From Manihot esculenta (lineage: Eukaryota; Streptophyta; Magnoliopsida; Malpighiales; Euphorbiaceae), in contig NC_035161.2 of assembly GCF_001659605.2 (NCBI RefSeq), positions 8,789,738 to 8,853,737 on the forward strand: a DNA stretch of 64,000 nucleotides, written 5' to 3'. The position numbers were made by a program, and so were the translations under genes. The notes beneath the pieces were generated by a model. It worked only from the letters and a program-made list of their open reading frames with translations, had not been told where the DNA came from and did no database searches. Positions 30,290 to 43,407 of this stretch are shown here, one piece after another; position 1 is the first letter of the stretch, and each line of letters begins with the position of its first letter.

Positions 30290-32355
30290 TAGGTGTAATC
30301 GAATTGAGCCAGACTGAATTTTATAAAGTTCAGTTTCGTTTACTAAAAAATTTTGTAAGTTCGAGATCGAGTTTGAATTCGACTCGAACTCTAATATTTA
30401 ATTCAAGTTCGATTCAAAAATTAAATATTATAATCGAGTTTGATTCGAATTCGATTCGTGAAAAACTCATTTAAATTAATAATGAGTCTAATTTAAATTC
30501 GAGTTTAAAAACTCGATTAAAAAACTTATTTAAACTAATAACGAGACTAATTCAAATTTGAATTTGAAAACTCGATTAAAAAATTCAATTAGAAAACTCG
30601 TTAATAAAATTTAAATTAATTTAAATTTTTAAATATTAAAATTTTAAATTAAAAGATTAAAAGAGAATTTAATAAAATTAAATATAATTTAATTAAAATT
30701 TATTGTGAATAAATCTTTAATTTAAAATATAATAAAAAGTGAAATTTTCAGATGTTTCGATGCAGAACATGTAATATTGTTTCAATAACCTTAATATCTC
30801 ATATGTTAGTGAAAGTAATCTTAATATCTCATATGTGAAATAACGCTCGATGATTTTATTAAAGTGAATTTGTGATGTAATTGGTAATGAAAAGTGATTT
30901 TTCAAAGGTTTTGAGTTTTTTTATTATTTAGATTTTAATATTTTAATATTTTAATATTTTATTATTTAAGTTTTAATATTTAAATATTTATTTATTTATT
31001 TATAACATCAAATAATATTTATTATTTAAATATTAATTATAAATTTTAATTAATTATATAAAATATATTTAATATAAGATTAATAATATAATATTAAATT
31101 TAATAATTATTTATTTAAATATTTATATTACATGAAAAATTAATTAAAATATATATATAATAAATATATAAATTTATATACAAACAATTTATACAGGGGT
31201 TGAGGAAGTTTTTATTATTTAAATTTTAATATTTTAATATTTATTGATTTATTTATAACATCAAATAATATTTATTATTCAAATATTAATTATAAACTTT
31301 TAATTAATTATATAAAATATATTTAATATAAAATTAATAATATAATACTAAATTTAATAATTATTTATTTAAATATTTATATTACATAAAAAATTAATTA
31401 AAATATATATTATAAATATAAAAATTTATATATAAACAGTTTATACAAATGAGAGAGATTCTTTTTAAATTATATAATTTTAGTTAAATCTGTATAATTT
31501 TATTATTAGTATTAATAAATATTTTTATATAAAATTTATTAATATATTATTATTGATTATTCATATCTTATAATTTTATTATTCATATTATTATTTATTT
31601 AAATATATAATTTATATTAAATGATTTTATATTATATAAAAAATACTATATATATAATATAAATATAAAATATTATATAAAATAAATATATTAAATAAAT
31701 TTAAATTATATAATTATATATATATATATTATACTCAAATTTTATCAATAAAATCATATTGATTTATATTTAAATTATATAAAAATTTTAATTTATAAAA
31801 TTAAACGAATAATATTAAGTAAAAAACATAATCATACAAATACATATATAAATATATAAAAATAATAATAATAATAATAAATTATTAAGATATTTAATAA
31901 TTTAAAAAGAGTATTTATTTAAAAAGATATATAGTAAAAAATAAATATATAAATTAATAATATAGCTATATAATTAAGGAATAGAAATATAAAAATTAAT
32001 AATATATATAATAAATAGATAAGTGACTTAATTTAGGAGTATAATCGAATCAAATTGAGTCGCTTAACGAGCCTACTCGACGATTAGTTTAACGAATCTG
32101 TTCACGAGTCTTTTAACGAGACTATTTACGAGTATCTTAATGAGTCTGTTCACGAATCTTTTAACGAATCAATTCGCGAACATTAATGAATCGAATACTA
32201 CTAAACTCAAATTTGATTCGTTTAGTAAACAAGTCTAAAAATTAAGATCGAACTCGACTCGTTTAGAAATCGAATCAAACCTGATCAAACTTTTATCAAA
32301 TCGAATTTCGAATAACTCACAAATAGTTTGATTAGTTTGATTCGTTTACAGCCTA
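30290..32355 (-). mobile_element. hAT-derived element 2, non-autonomous, inverted
   Basis: Left end TAGGTGTAATCGAATTGAGCC matches the right terminus of hAT 1; right end (reverse complement) TAGGCTGTAAACGAATCAA matches the left terminus of hAT 1. So it is the same family in opposite orientation, 2066 bp, with no transposase. The interior is AT-rich with cassettes of 'ACTCGATTAAAAA' and 'TTAACGAGTCT' words near the two ends. Flanks AGTGCAAC / GCTCCAAC match at only five of eight bases, so the target duplication is eroded or the ends are off by a little. Confidence 0.75.
30918..31447. repeat. Tandem duplication inside hAT 2
   Basis: About 30918-31196 and 31209-31447 are two copies of one AT-rich unit (shared text 'ttataacatcaaataatatt' and 'aatttaataattatttattt'), separated by a short GGGGTTGAGGAAG link. 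Copy two has a small deletion. Confidence 0.8.
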
Positions 32356-32641
32356 GCTCCAACTACAACACAATATTAGAGATTTGTCTCCAACCCATAT
32401 ACATTATAGAAAGAAAAAGGTATTCAGTTAAAGCCATTTTTGTCTGCGGCCAGAGCACGTAGATACACAAAATTCACGGTCTTAACAGCATTTTTACATG
32501 GTCAGAAAGCAGTCCAAAGCAAGCAACCCAAAAAAAAAAAAAAAAAAACACAGCATGTCCAATCACATTATATACATGCTATTCATCAACAGAGAATATA
32601 CCATCCACCATTGAATTCTATTTAAGGACCTAATTCACGGT

Positions 32642-35600
32642 TCAACTGTTCTGCTCCACCAGCTCCTCTAACAATACATGTTCCCAATCTGATGAGCCCT
32701 CAGGAAAGCTTGCATGAGAATGATCCCCTAGCCTATTGATCCTGCGAGACTGGGTCACTGGATCATCCTTGACAAATAGCTGAAATTCCTTGATAGTCGA
32801 TTTGTCTTCGCTGGAGCTACAGGCATTATTTTGTGACTGAGGTTCCATATTTACATCCAGAATTCTGTCCATTGATCCACCTCGATCAACTGCCCACCGC
32901 CTTCCCAAACCTGCATATCCAAGACCAAGATCATCACTTGCTCTCTCGTGCTCTCCTCTATCCACAGTATTCAGATTGTCGACCCGACATTTGAGTATGT
33001 GGAATCTTGCCATAACAGAAGCTTCAACATCATCCACAGGATTGATAATACTTGATAAAGAGGAATCCTGGATGGATACATCTGGCTTTTGGCCATCTGT
33101 GTCTTCACATTCTAATTTGTCAACATCTTCTGAATTGGGAGAAACTACATGATCAGACTTCTCTGCAGAACCTAATGTTTTATCCACACCTGAAGTATTC
33201 AAAGTATTAGAGCTGTTAACTTGGCTTTTTAAGATATGAAATCTGGCAGTAACATCATCTGCATGGCTGCTTGTGCTTAAGATAGATGACTCCGAAACAG
33301 AAGTATCTGGGAGAGGGCTATCCTTCGTATCAGATGACAACATCTTGTTTGTGAATGGCTTCAAAGAAACCTTGGACTCTGATGGTTTCTCCATAACCAC
33401 AGTATTTTCTGGTAAACCTGGAGCAGCAGAAAATTTATTTAAACAAGATGAACAAGAAATTTAGGCAAACACAAGGTCTTAATTGAACAAACATTACAAA
33501 CAGAAATTTCATATAGAGGCTTACCACTAACTTTTTGCGAGTTCAGTTTATCCATCTCACTCTTCATGTGATGAAAGCGTGCCATACAACTAGCTGAACA
33601 CAGTGAAGCTTCTGCCTCAAGCCACAGATTCTTGTACAAAATAACTTGCGGATCGCTTTCTTCCTTGCCATGAAAATTCTCACTAAGAGCCTTCTTAATA
33701 GCCTGCAAATTAATGTTTGTTCAAAGAAATTCATTTTTCCTGTCTTCCTCCTCTAAAGGAGAAGTAATTTCCTGTCTTCTTTCTTTATAGATTGATAACC
33801 AGTTTATCATAAAATAAAAGAAAAAAGGGAGAAGTATACCCGGGTCATGTTTTCACTTTTCAATATGTCTGCAGCAGTCCTTGTAGACTCAAAATATGGC
33901 AATTTCCCATCATTCTTTCCAGAATTGATTTTATACTCCCCCTCCTGGACTTGATGATACTTGACTGGGCTTTCAGAATTAAGAGGATCAATTCCAGATA
34001 TCTGAGAACCATTCACATTTGAATCCTGAACAATTCAGCTTAGAGATAAATATTGAGACATTTTCAAGCAAGATTTATTAGCACGTATGTTGATCAAATG
34101 ACAATGTTCACTAGAACTAATGGATTTCACAGACTTGCTGCGAAAGGAGGAACTAGAAAAAGATTACGGAATTGGAACATAGAATGATCTTGCTATTATT
34201 TCCGCTGATAGAAATAAATGACATCATGCACCAAAGAGAAAAATAGACATAAAAATGTTCAGACATCCAATGTATTTGCAATGGGCTCTGAATCTTACAC
34301 TTCTAAGCTTGCATCTTGCTTCAAACAATTCCATGATTTGTTAGTTTCTCTTTCTAAGCTTTTTCCTTGTTTTAAATATGTTCTCAGCAATCAGCATATA
34401 TCTAACATGCAGCTCACAAGAGAAGTAGAAAAATATCAATTTTGGTGGCTTGAAAGGAATTTGAAGAGGATAGACCAAAAACTACTTGCAAAGTACTTTC
34501 ACTAGGAACAGGTCAGCTTTTGAAAGAGCTCTAAACTTTGAAATTTTTTCTTCCTGTGTGATGCAGTTGTTGCTTCTTATGCATTCTCTTTTATTTTTCA
34601 TGAGTACATATTTAGGGAGAAAGATCTAGTAGGCCTTCAATTTCTAAATTTAGAAGATACAGCTTCTTCCAAATTTACCAACAAAGAAAATGTTGTTGTA
34701 AAAGAGTTTTAACACTTAAACAGATGGTTATGAAATACCTTCCGAAGCTTAGATGACTTTCCAAGTTGAGAACTGACTTTCTGATGAATCAAAGAGTCTT
34801 GTGTTGAAGTCATTCTCTCCACATTCTTCAGAACACACAGATTAAGATTATCAATCACATCTTTAAGAGCCTCATAATCATTTTCCTTCACTTCACATGT
34901 GTCATTTGAAAAGTGAAATACAAGCAACTCTGACAAGTTCATGATGGTTTCAATCAGTGTTCTAACATACATCTTCTGTGTTGATTCTCCTTCATGTGAT
35001 TTGAGCTTAGTAGGAACATCATCTGCAGAAGGTGGTGAACATAATACATGTTCTATAGCATGGAATGGCACATGAGAGGAACAATCATCAGCATCATCAT
35101 TCATATTCATCCCAAAGTCAGCAACACCAACCCCTGGTACACAATTTTTTTCAGATGCCCATTTAAGTTCACAACTTTTTTTGTCATTGCAAGGACGTTT
35201 ATGATTAGAACTATCAATTGCTTTGCTTGACAAGGCATCCTCAGAAATTTTAAGACCATGGAAACTGCTAGGATTTGTAGTATGGGGTCCAGATTTCACA
35301 GTATCATCAATTCCTTCCCTAAGCTGCATATTAGCTACCAACGGCCTCTTCAGAGAATCAACTAAACGACTTTCCATACCCCAACCATCATGTTGTACAG
35401 AGCTTTCACTTGAATTTTCAGGAGATATTTTTGAAGAATCATTGGCATTCAGACTGAAAATTTGACGGCCTTGAATATTTGAGCCGCAGCAAGCCTCTAA
35501 CTTTTTCATATTCTGTGGAGGAACAGCCTCAGAAACTTCAAACTCAGAAAAATGAGAAACTGGGGCCCCTTTCCAGCATGGAGAGTCTACTGCTGAGTTG

Positions 35601-38499
35601 TAATGATCAAAACTCTCAGAATAATTCTTTATAGGATTCATGGGTTCATTTATATCAAGTACTATATTGGAGCCATCTGGACTTCTATGATGAACTTGAA
35701 TTCCAGATTTTTCCCTGGAAAGATGATCCAAAGCTTCCATGGAAACACTTCCATAGCTTGACAGCTCTTCTTTTTTTGCTGAGGAAAGTTCTGAAATGAC
35801 CTGATCACTTTGTTCGAGGTGGAAGCTAACTGGGCTAGCATCAAATTGAACATTGCATCCAGAGCTTATAAATGGATGAGGTTCCTTCATAAAATAGAGT
35901 TTGCTACCAGCAAAATCTTTATTATCTTCATCACGGCTAGTATTCATATTTTTAAATGAACTTGTATCTGGAGGTCTAATGACAACAGTGTAGGAAGAAT
36001 TCTTGACTTTTGAAATATCACTTGAACTAGCATCATGCTTTCTGAAGCATTTTTCATGTGAAGCACTGTATGGCAGTTGATGGTTCCAAGAACCAACAGC
36101 TTTTAGGGATGGTGCCTTAAGAGGACAGGTTTCTGGAACTAGCAAAGTAGATGCTGAGCTTGAAGTCATTGGATAGTCAGTAGGCTTGAACTTGGCAGAA
36201 TAATCCAACAGTCCTATGCCTGCAGACTCACAGTGATTTTCCCCACCAACTGTATCAATGCTACAAGAAGCTTCTTCATACTTGCTCATACCATCAGATG
36301 CATATAACCCTGCAGATAATATCACAAAGAAAATGCGTACAAACAGATAACTCTCCGCAATCAAGGACTGCCAAGTAACACTGAGAACATAAGGCCACTT
36401 CCACTCCCAAAGGTACCAATTTCCGGTAAATAAAAGAGTTCATCCAATAATAGTTACAGTAAAGTGGTTAAATAGAACTTTTGCATCTTCTCATTACTAA
36501 AATAACTCCTGAATCATGAACACATAGATGAAACCTCTGGTACTTTGACTCTTCATTTTCCCATGCCCTATCCATGCGACGCAACACTTCATGGGATACA
36601 ACATGGAATATGTGTCGAACATATGCATCCTTGAGTGACATATTCATGCATAGTTAAGAGCAATTTTTTTCTCTCAAGATGAGGAGCATGTATTTAGATT
36701 AAAAATAGTTGGTTACATTTTAAATGATGTATTTGGTTCTATTTGATAATTTATTTAGACTATAATTATTACTATATAACTTTATATTATTTTATTCTAA
36801 CTTATTTTATATACCATAATGTATCCAAGTACCCAAATCTAAATTTAGATACATATCCCCATATTTTCTATTTAGAAAGTTGACAAATCAGACATAGGGA
36901 TATGCACTCATGTCTAACACCCATTTTTGTGTTGAAGACCCATATTAGAGGCATGCGACTCACCTAGCAGCACTGAGCTGATTATAAAGAAACATCATTT
37001 AAAAGAATAATTCAAAAACTGATCAAACAACATTAAGCTATAAATGAGTAAAACAAAAACAAACCACACATCTGAAATAATGTTTTCTTGGGGTTTATTG
37101 CCAATAATCATTTATTAACAAGTGGCCACGCTTTTGTTGACTCATTGAACTTTCTATTACATTCTCTCATCATGCTCAGTTGCAACTACATGTTAAGCTT
37201 CCTGCATCTCTGATGCTATGAATATGTGCCAACAAGATTTACCTAGCAATTACTTTTACATATCATGAGTAGTTGATGGCCATAACCATAACATCAAAAT
37301 GGTATTTTCTCCTGTATACTCTCTCTTGGTTTTATTTTTATTTCTGTCCATTCTTATAATCACAACAGAATATATAAAATCAGGATGCCATACAGATAAG
37401 CAAAGAAGAGGAAGCTGAAAGTAGTTAAAATTCATTGAAGTATAGAGGTAGCCTGCAGGTGAAAAAATTACTGAAATCTCAACTAAGTCCCTTTTGGAAA
37501 ACAACCTTAATCTAGTTTGCATTCTTCCGCTTATATTTTTTTCACTGGACTGGGACTATGGGAGGCAAGCATATGCCACACAATGCAACAACTAAAGATG
37601 AATATGCAGTGAGTGCAACACAGAAAAAGACTGTCAAACTAGCATTCTTTATTATGTGTAGATGCAAAGACAATTAGCTTCAAAGGCCTACAAGGATGAT
37701 GAAAAATAATCATATTAAAACAATAAACATTACAAGGATAAGAATGAAAGTGAATAAGAAACAAAATCATATATGAATAAAAATTATTACTATGCCCATT
37801 TGAACTTCTAAGCTAGGCCCTCAATAATAACAACAACAACAAATAGGCAAACATACCTTGATTAATAAATTTCTCCTTAGAGCAGAAACTTCCATCAAGT
37901 TGCACCTGTTCACTCTGCTGCCAATCAGGGAGTCCCTCCCACAAGCCACCCCACTGGGCCACATGCTCCAAACCAGACAAATTTTGGGTGTAATCGTCAT
38001 GAGAGGAACCATTGGATGTAGTAACATGAGAAGTAGACAATAAATCATAACCAGAATGGTGGGAGAGCCCCAAGGGACCATCACTGCCAATTGTTGGTGA
38101 AACATAGGAAGAATAATATGGTTCTGCTTCAAGAAGACTAGTTGATCCTTGGCCATAAGGAAAAGTATCAGTTGAGCCCGAGGCAGAAGGGTTCAAAGGA
38201 GGCACATGGGTATTGGATGAAGAATACCTATATGCATTTGAGGAAGGCACTGAATCAAATTCTGGGCTTGAAATAGAAAAATAATTGGGTCTGGAATTTG
38301 GGGGGTTAGGGCCAAGCCAATTATGCAAAGAGGGATTGAAGGAAACAGCATAAGCTGGTTCAGTCAAATCAACAAGTGGGTTCGATCCCAATTTTGGTAC
38401 AGACCGATCAACCGTGAAAGGAGGAGCTAAAGCGGATAAATTGGAAGGTGAAGGCGAAGATCCTCCTCCATAACCATAAGAACCATGATCCATCATCAT
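32642..38499 (-). CDS. Large serine-rich plant protein of unknown function, 1117 aa
   Basis: Exons (minus): 37857-38499, 34739-36309, 33840-34025, 33525-33702, 32642-33417; all introns GT-AG; total 3354 nt in frame. ATG at 38499 (MMMDHG; two further in-frame ATGs follow). Rich in Ser, Asn and Pro and mostly disordered. N-terminus is Gly/Tyr/Ser-rich. Near residue 660-720 is a more ordered block (LIETIMNLSELLVFHFSND and NDYEALKDVIDNLNLC). The motif ARFHxxK occurs three times in the C-terminal third (about 841, 917 and 996). It ends in an acidic DWEHVLLEEL tail. I associate this pattern from memory with plant 'dentin sialophosphoprotein-like' proteins such as Arabidopsis At5g07980; no biochemical function is known to me. 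A 5' UTR intron (about 38514-38762) is likely. It appears intact. Confidence 0.85.
36681..36860. mobile_element. Possible MITE in intron 1
   Basis: Imperfect inverted ends: GAGGAGCATGTATTTAGATT at the left and, reversed, GGGGATATGTATCTAAATTT at the right, about 180 bp apart with an AT-rich middle. No clear target duplication. Low confidence. Confidence 0.3.
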
Positions 38500-38513
38500 C
38501 TCATTAATTTCTA

Positions 38514-38762
38514 CTAATAGAAAATTGAGTCAACTGATCAAAACCCAAAAAAAAACATATCAAATTGAATTCAATTTTAAGTGATAATCATTACTTTTAA
38601 TAGCAGAAACAGAAAAGATACATCGATTGTAAGAGATGAAGATGATCAAGAACAATAATAGTGATCATACAGCGAATACAGAATAATCAATATACAAAGT
38701 AATGCGGTGAATCGCATGGGCAAGTGAAAAGGAAATAATTAGAGAAAGAAAGAAGGTTTTAC
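38514..38762 (-). promoter_or_regulatory. Predicted 5' UTR intron of the 1117-aa gene
   Basis: On the minus strand a donor CTTTGG/GTAAAA-type site lies at 38761-38763 and an acceptor CTATTAG just before the ATG leader at 38514. Plausible because the pyrimidine-rich leader exon (about 38764-38820) is typical of a plant 5' UTR. Confidence 0.45.
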
Positions 38763-38829
38763 CCAAAGAAGACTGACGCCAGGAGACGAGAGGAGAGAAC
38801 TGTCCTATCCTTCTTCGCCTTCAGACGAA

Positions 38830-39271
38830 AGGAAAGAAGTGCTCAACAAGTTTGGTCATCCATATGTAGTTGAATCCATATATTTTAATAGGACTACTAA
38901 TAATAAAAGGTAAGTTTTATGGATATTTTATTTAAAATATAATAAAATTATTTTCTATTACTATGATGAATTTTTTTAGTTATAGTAAATATTTAATTAT
39001 TTTAATAGAAAAATAATTTATTGTTTATTAATTAAGATATTATGTATTATTTATTCACAAAATTTATATAAATGTATTACTTATACTTTTATAAAAATGT
39101 CATTATTTTTTGTTGGTATGATAAATTTTCTGATAATTATTTTATAAAATGAATGGCTTTACATAAATCTATAAATGTGATTCTCATAATTTAGATTTTT
39201 AACTGAACTTATAAAAAATTTGTGTAATTTTTCTATTAAAGAGACGAAGAAGGATAAAGCATTACAGTTTG
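38830..39271. other. AT-rich upstream region, no gene seen
   Basis: Promoter side of the 1117-aa gene on the minus strand; very A/T-rich with no clear TATA choice among many. No repeats recognised. Confidence 0.45.
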
Positions 39272-39564
39272 TGTAAAAAGATAAGAAATAATTGGATAAT
39301 TTTTTTATATTTTTCCATTGAACTAAGTGTGTATATATATAAATTATAAATTCTTATTAAGACAACTTTTAAAAATTTTTTATTAATTAATTAGCCTATA
39401 ATTATATAATCTCTTATAATTATATACATATTATGTTCACATTCTAGCACTCCTCCTCAAGTTAGATCATAGATGTTTATCATGCCCAACTTATTAGAAA
39501 GATATTCTATTTGAGACCCATTTAAAGTTTTGGTGAATAGATCACCCAGTTGCTCTTCTGTCTT
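39272..39564 (-). mobile_element. 3' LTR and tail of a second copia element
   Basis: A 178-bp LTR (39272-39449; minus-strand start TGCTAGAATGTGAAC, end TTTTTACA) preceded by a purine tract TTGAGGAGGAG and the last codons of copia pol (QLGDLFTKTLNGSQIEYL then stop, 39456-39560). It is the same family as the copia element at 8494-29118 but better preserved. Gypsy element C is inserted into it at 39565, so the remainder should lie beyond the window. Confidence 0.85.
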
Positions 39565-39831
39565 TGTCATACCCGGCTAGAGTCTAGTATCGAAATTCCT
39601 GTAGTCCAGTGGAATCTCGAATGTCGGCACCCTCTAGAAGGGTATAGACATGTTTTTCTAAAGTGTTTTGATATGTTTTAATGATTTAAGTATAAAGGAA
39701 ATGAGTTTTGTTGAAAGAAAAGAGCCAAGAAAGAAATGCAAGGTTCGGCCGCCGAAGGTGAAAGTTCGGCCGTCGAACATGCATGAGTTTGGTTTCACGT
39801 TTGGCCGCCGAAAGTGGTCTGGCCAGCCACC

Positions 39832-39839
39832 TATAAAAG
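39832..39839 (+). promoter_or_regulatory. TATA box of element C
   Basis: TATAAAAG in CCACCTATAAAAGG, followed at 39842-39889 by an inverted repeat (arms 39842-39860 and 39870-39889) whose loop lies 29-37 bases after the first T of the TATA box. Confidence 0.75.
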
Positions 39840-40874
39840 GCCCTAGGTTGGTGAAATGGATAAGTTTCTTCCATTTTCACAAACCTAGGTGAGACCATGA
39901 GCTTCCTTGGGTGATTTTTGTATTTGCTTTAAATCTTTCAAAGTTTTGATGAGTTTTTATGATTGTTTGAAGGTTTTGAGCTTTAAACCAAAGTTTTGAA
40001 GTTTGGAGGCTTTGGGAGTGTTTTGCTCCATATCTCCACATTGGGATCGTTTATCTCCTTGTTTGTGTGAGGTAAGTGAAGATCCTGAACTTCTTTCCAT
40101 GGTTTATGAAGGTTTTATGAAGTTTTTTGGTAGAGATGTATGTTTAGGGTAAGTTGAGGTTTTGGTTGATTTTTGGTCAAAGCATGTATTTGTGTTGTGT
40201 TGTGTTGTTTGTTGGGGTTTTAAGGTAGTTTTGGACCCCTTTGTGCTTATACTTGAGTATATGCAGGTTGTGGAATGGTGGTTGCATGTTTGAGTGAAGT
40301 TTGGGTGAGTTTGGCATGAAGCAGAACAAGTGTCTGCCTAACTGGAAAATCCAGTTTCGGCCGCCGAAAGAGGGTTCGGCCGCCGAACATGTAAGGAGGT
40401 GGTTTCGGCTGTCTAAGCTTGTCCAAGCTTGCCCCCGAAAGTTTGGACTTTCGACTCTAGAGGAGGGTTTCGGCCGCCGAAGGTGCCGCCGAAGGTTGGG
40501 GACTTTCGTCTCTGGAGAGGACTTTCGGCAGCCGAAGTGCCGCCGAAAGTGCTTGCGTTTCGTCTCTGGAAGGGACTTTCGGCCGCCGAACCTGCCGCCG
40601 AAAGTGCCCTGTCCAACCTTCTTTTGCATGTTTTATGTGATTGTTGTAGGATGTTTTAAGGGGGTTTTGGGGAGTTTTATAGAGTTGATCTTGAGCTAGT
40701 TTGGTCCCTCATTTGAGTCCACCTGTGTAGGAACGGACCAGAGGAACCGAAGAGAGCAGCAGTGAGCACTGCTTCAGAGTATTCAGAGTCAGTTCAGAGT
40801 CAGCCAGAGGTGAGTGGAACTAAACTTAATGTTTTAAATTGAGAAAGTAAATTCTTTGAACATGTTCCATGCAT

Positions 40875-43124
40875 TGTAATATCCGGCTAGACTCCGGTAT
40901 CGGAATTCCTACCGTCCAGTGGGATCTCGGATGTCGGAGACCTCTAGAAGGGTAAAATCATGTTTTCACAAATGTTTTCATGTTTTAATGATTTTTAAGT
41001 AAGAATGAATTTGAGTTTTCAAATGAAAAAGACCATGAAACCTTTACCAAGTTCGGCCGCCGAAAGTCATGTTCGGCCGCCGAACGTGGATAGGTTTTGG
41101 GAGCACTTTTGGCCTCCAAAAGTTTGGTTTGAAAGAAACCAGGTTCGGCCGCCGAACCTCATGTTCGGCCGCCGAACATGCATGAGATGTGGGGGCACGT
41201 TCGGCCCCCGAACGTGAACTGGCCAGCCCCTATATAAGGGCTCCATGGCCGAAACGGGTGAGTTTTCTCCCCATTTTCGGCCACGATGAGTTCTTGCTCC
41301 TCCATGGTTCATTTTTTATGATTTTCCTTCAATCCCTTATGTTTTAACAAGGTTTATGTCGTTTTGAAGAGATTTGAACAAGTTTCGGAGCTTTGAGGTT
41401 CAAGAACTCAAAATCTCCCACCTCCGAGTTTAGGACGTCTCTCTCTCTCGATCTTCAAGAGGTAAGAGCCGATCTTAAGCTCATTTTATGTTTAAAGTAA
41501 GTTTTATGCAAGATCTATGGGGTAGAATGCATGTTTAGCTCATAGTTAGTTTTTTTGAGTTAATGTTATGTTTTGAGCAATGTATATTGGATTGTGTTGT
41601 TGTTGTGTGTTGTAGTTGGGGTTTTAGGTAGTTTGAAACCCCTAGGAGCCAATGTGTGTATTTTTGCATGATTTGGTGAGTTATATGCATGTTGGAATGG
41701 AAGGGAGATGAGTTTTGTGCAAGGGAGCCAAGTTTCTGCCCTTTGGCAGAAACCAGGTTCGGCAGCCGAAGGAACTTTCGGCCGCCGAACATGGCTTGGG
41801 AGGCAGGCCTTTCGGCTGCCGAAGTTGCCCCCGAAAAGAGACTTTCGTCTCTGTCTGGGACTTTCGGCCGCCGAAGGTGCCGCCGAACCTGCCTAGGTTT
41901 CGGCTCTGGAGGGACTTTCGGCCGCCGAATGTGCCGCCGAACCTGCCCTGTCCAGCCTTCCTTTACATGTTTTTGCATGATTGTTTTGAAGTATTCTAGG
42001 GGGTTTTTGGGGGATGTTTTAGAGTTATGTTCATGTATGTTTAGTCCCTCATTTGAGTCCACCTGTGTAGGTTCGGACCCGAGGAACTGAGGACCCCAGC
42101 AGTGAGTCAGTCACTTCAGAGTCAGTAGAGCTTCAGCCAGAGGTGAGTGGAATAACTCTTATGCTTTTAAATAAATAAATCAGTTTTAGCATGATTCACG
42201 CATCATGAATGCCATGAAATAATAGGGTGTTGCATTAGACTCACGAATATGTTGCATTGCATATTATGTTTGATGATGTGGATGGATGTTGAATGATCCA
42301 TTAGTCCCCCTATGCTATGATGATGATGATACGGTACGGAAGACCAGTGAGGCCCATTCTACGCCCCTGGCACTATGTAAGAGAAAGACCAGTGAGGCCC
42401 ATTCTACGCCCCTGGCACAGTTGGACCATGTTATGTTATGTAATGTTATGTAAGAGAAAGACCAGTGAGGCCCATTCTATGCCCCTGGCACAGTTGGTCC
42501 ATGTAGGGGACTATTGGTGACAAATTCATCCTTGATGTGATTAGCTGTGATGTGATGCATTTCATGTTATCATATGTTTTAAATGTTTTACTATTCTGCT
42601 CACTGGGCTCTTGTAGCTCACCCCTCTCCCTTAACCCCCAGGCTTGTAGGTATAGGGTAGTCCAGAAGGTCAGCAAGAGTAAAGAAGTCTTATGTTGTAA
42701 TAGATAGATAGTGGACACGGTAAATTGTAAAATGATGTAAAGTTAAATAGTTATGTTATGTATAATGACATTGAGGTTTAGAAGTGTGCTTGACCATAGT
42801 TCATTATAATCCCTTGTTGATACATGATCTTAATGACTATTGATGTTTATGCCTAACCAACTCAACTTATGATGTATCGCCCAGTGGGGCATTGATGAGA
42901 TCCCACAGAGGGATAAATGTTTAAGTTATGCTATGTTTAGTGCATGCACAGGTTGAGTTTGGTGTATGATGAAAAGGAAAGTTTTAATTTTTATGTATGA
43001 TTGTTGATCATGTATGGGATTAAACAGGTTTACAGGTTATATGTCAGGCTTGCTACGGGTCCCGGCGGCCTTAAGCCGATTTGGATCCTAGCGCCGGTAG
43101 CGGTCCGATTTTCGGGTCGTTACA
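40875..43124 (+). mobile_element. Solo LTR 'D' inside the LTR of C
   Basis: 2250 bp from TGTAATATCCGGC to GGTCGTTACA, with perfect target duplication TGCAT (40870-40874 and 43125-43129). TATATAAG at 41231-41238, inverted repeat arms 41246-41258 and 41270-41283, donor GT at 41462, palindrome clusters at 41052-41200 and 41755-41945, three hairpin units at 42340-42490. Confidence 0.93.
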
Positions 43125-43407
43125 TGCATCATGATATGTAATAGGGTGAGTGCACTAGAATACACTAATGTGACGCATTGCATTATTCTATGCTTGTACG
43201 GATCGGACATAGTGGATTCATTAGCCCTCGTAGTAAAGTCCTGAGGAGCCCTGAGAGGGCCGGGCACAGGGCACCCTAGGGTGCGTAATAAAGTCCTGAG
43301 GAGCTCCTTCGCGGGCCGGGCACAGATTGAGGGAATTTTGAATCAGTCCGTCTGAGATGATGTGATTTACTTCTGATGTGATGCATTCCATGTGAGCATG
43401 TTTTATT

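Noticed and set aside
31861..31885. AAT microsatellite, and an A run near 32530-32548.
   Set aside because: Ordinary simple repeats in AT-rich DNA.
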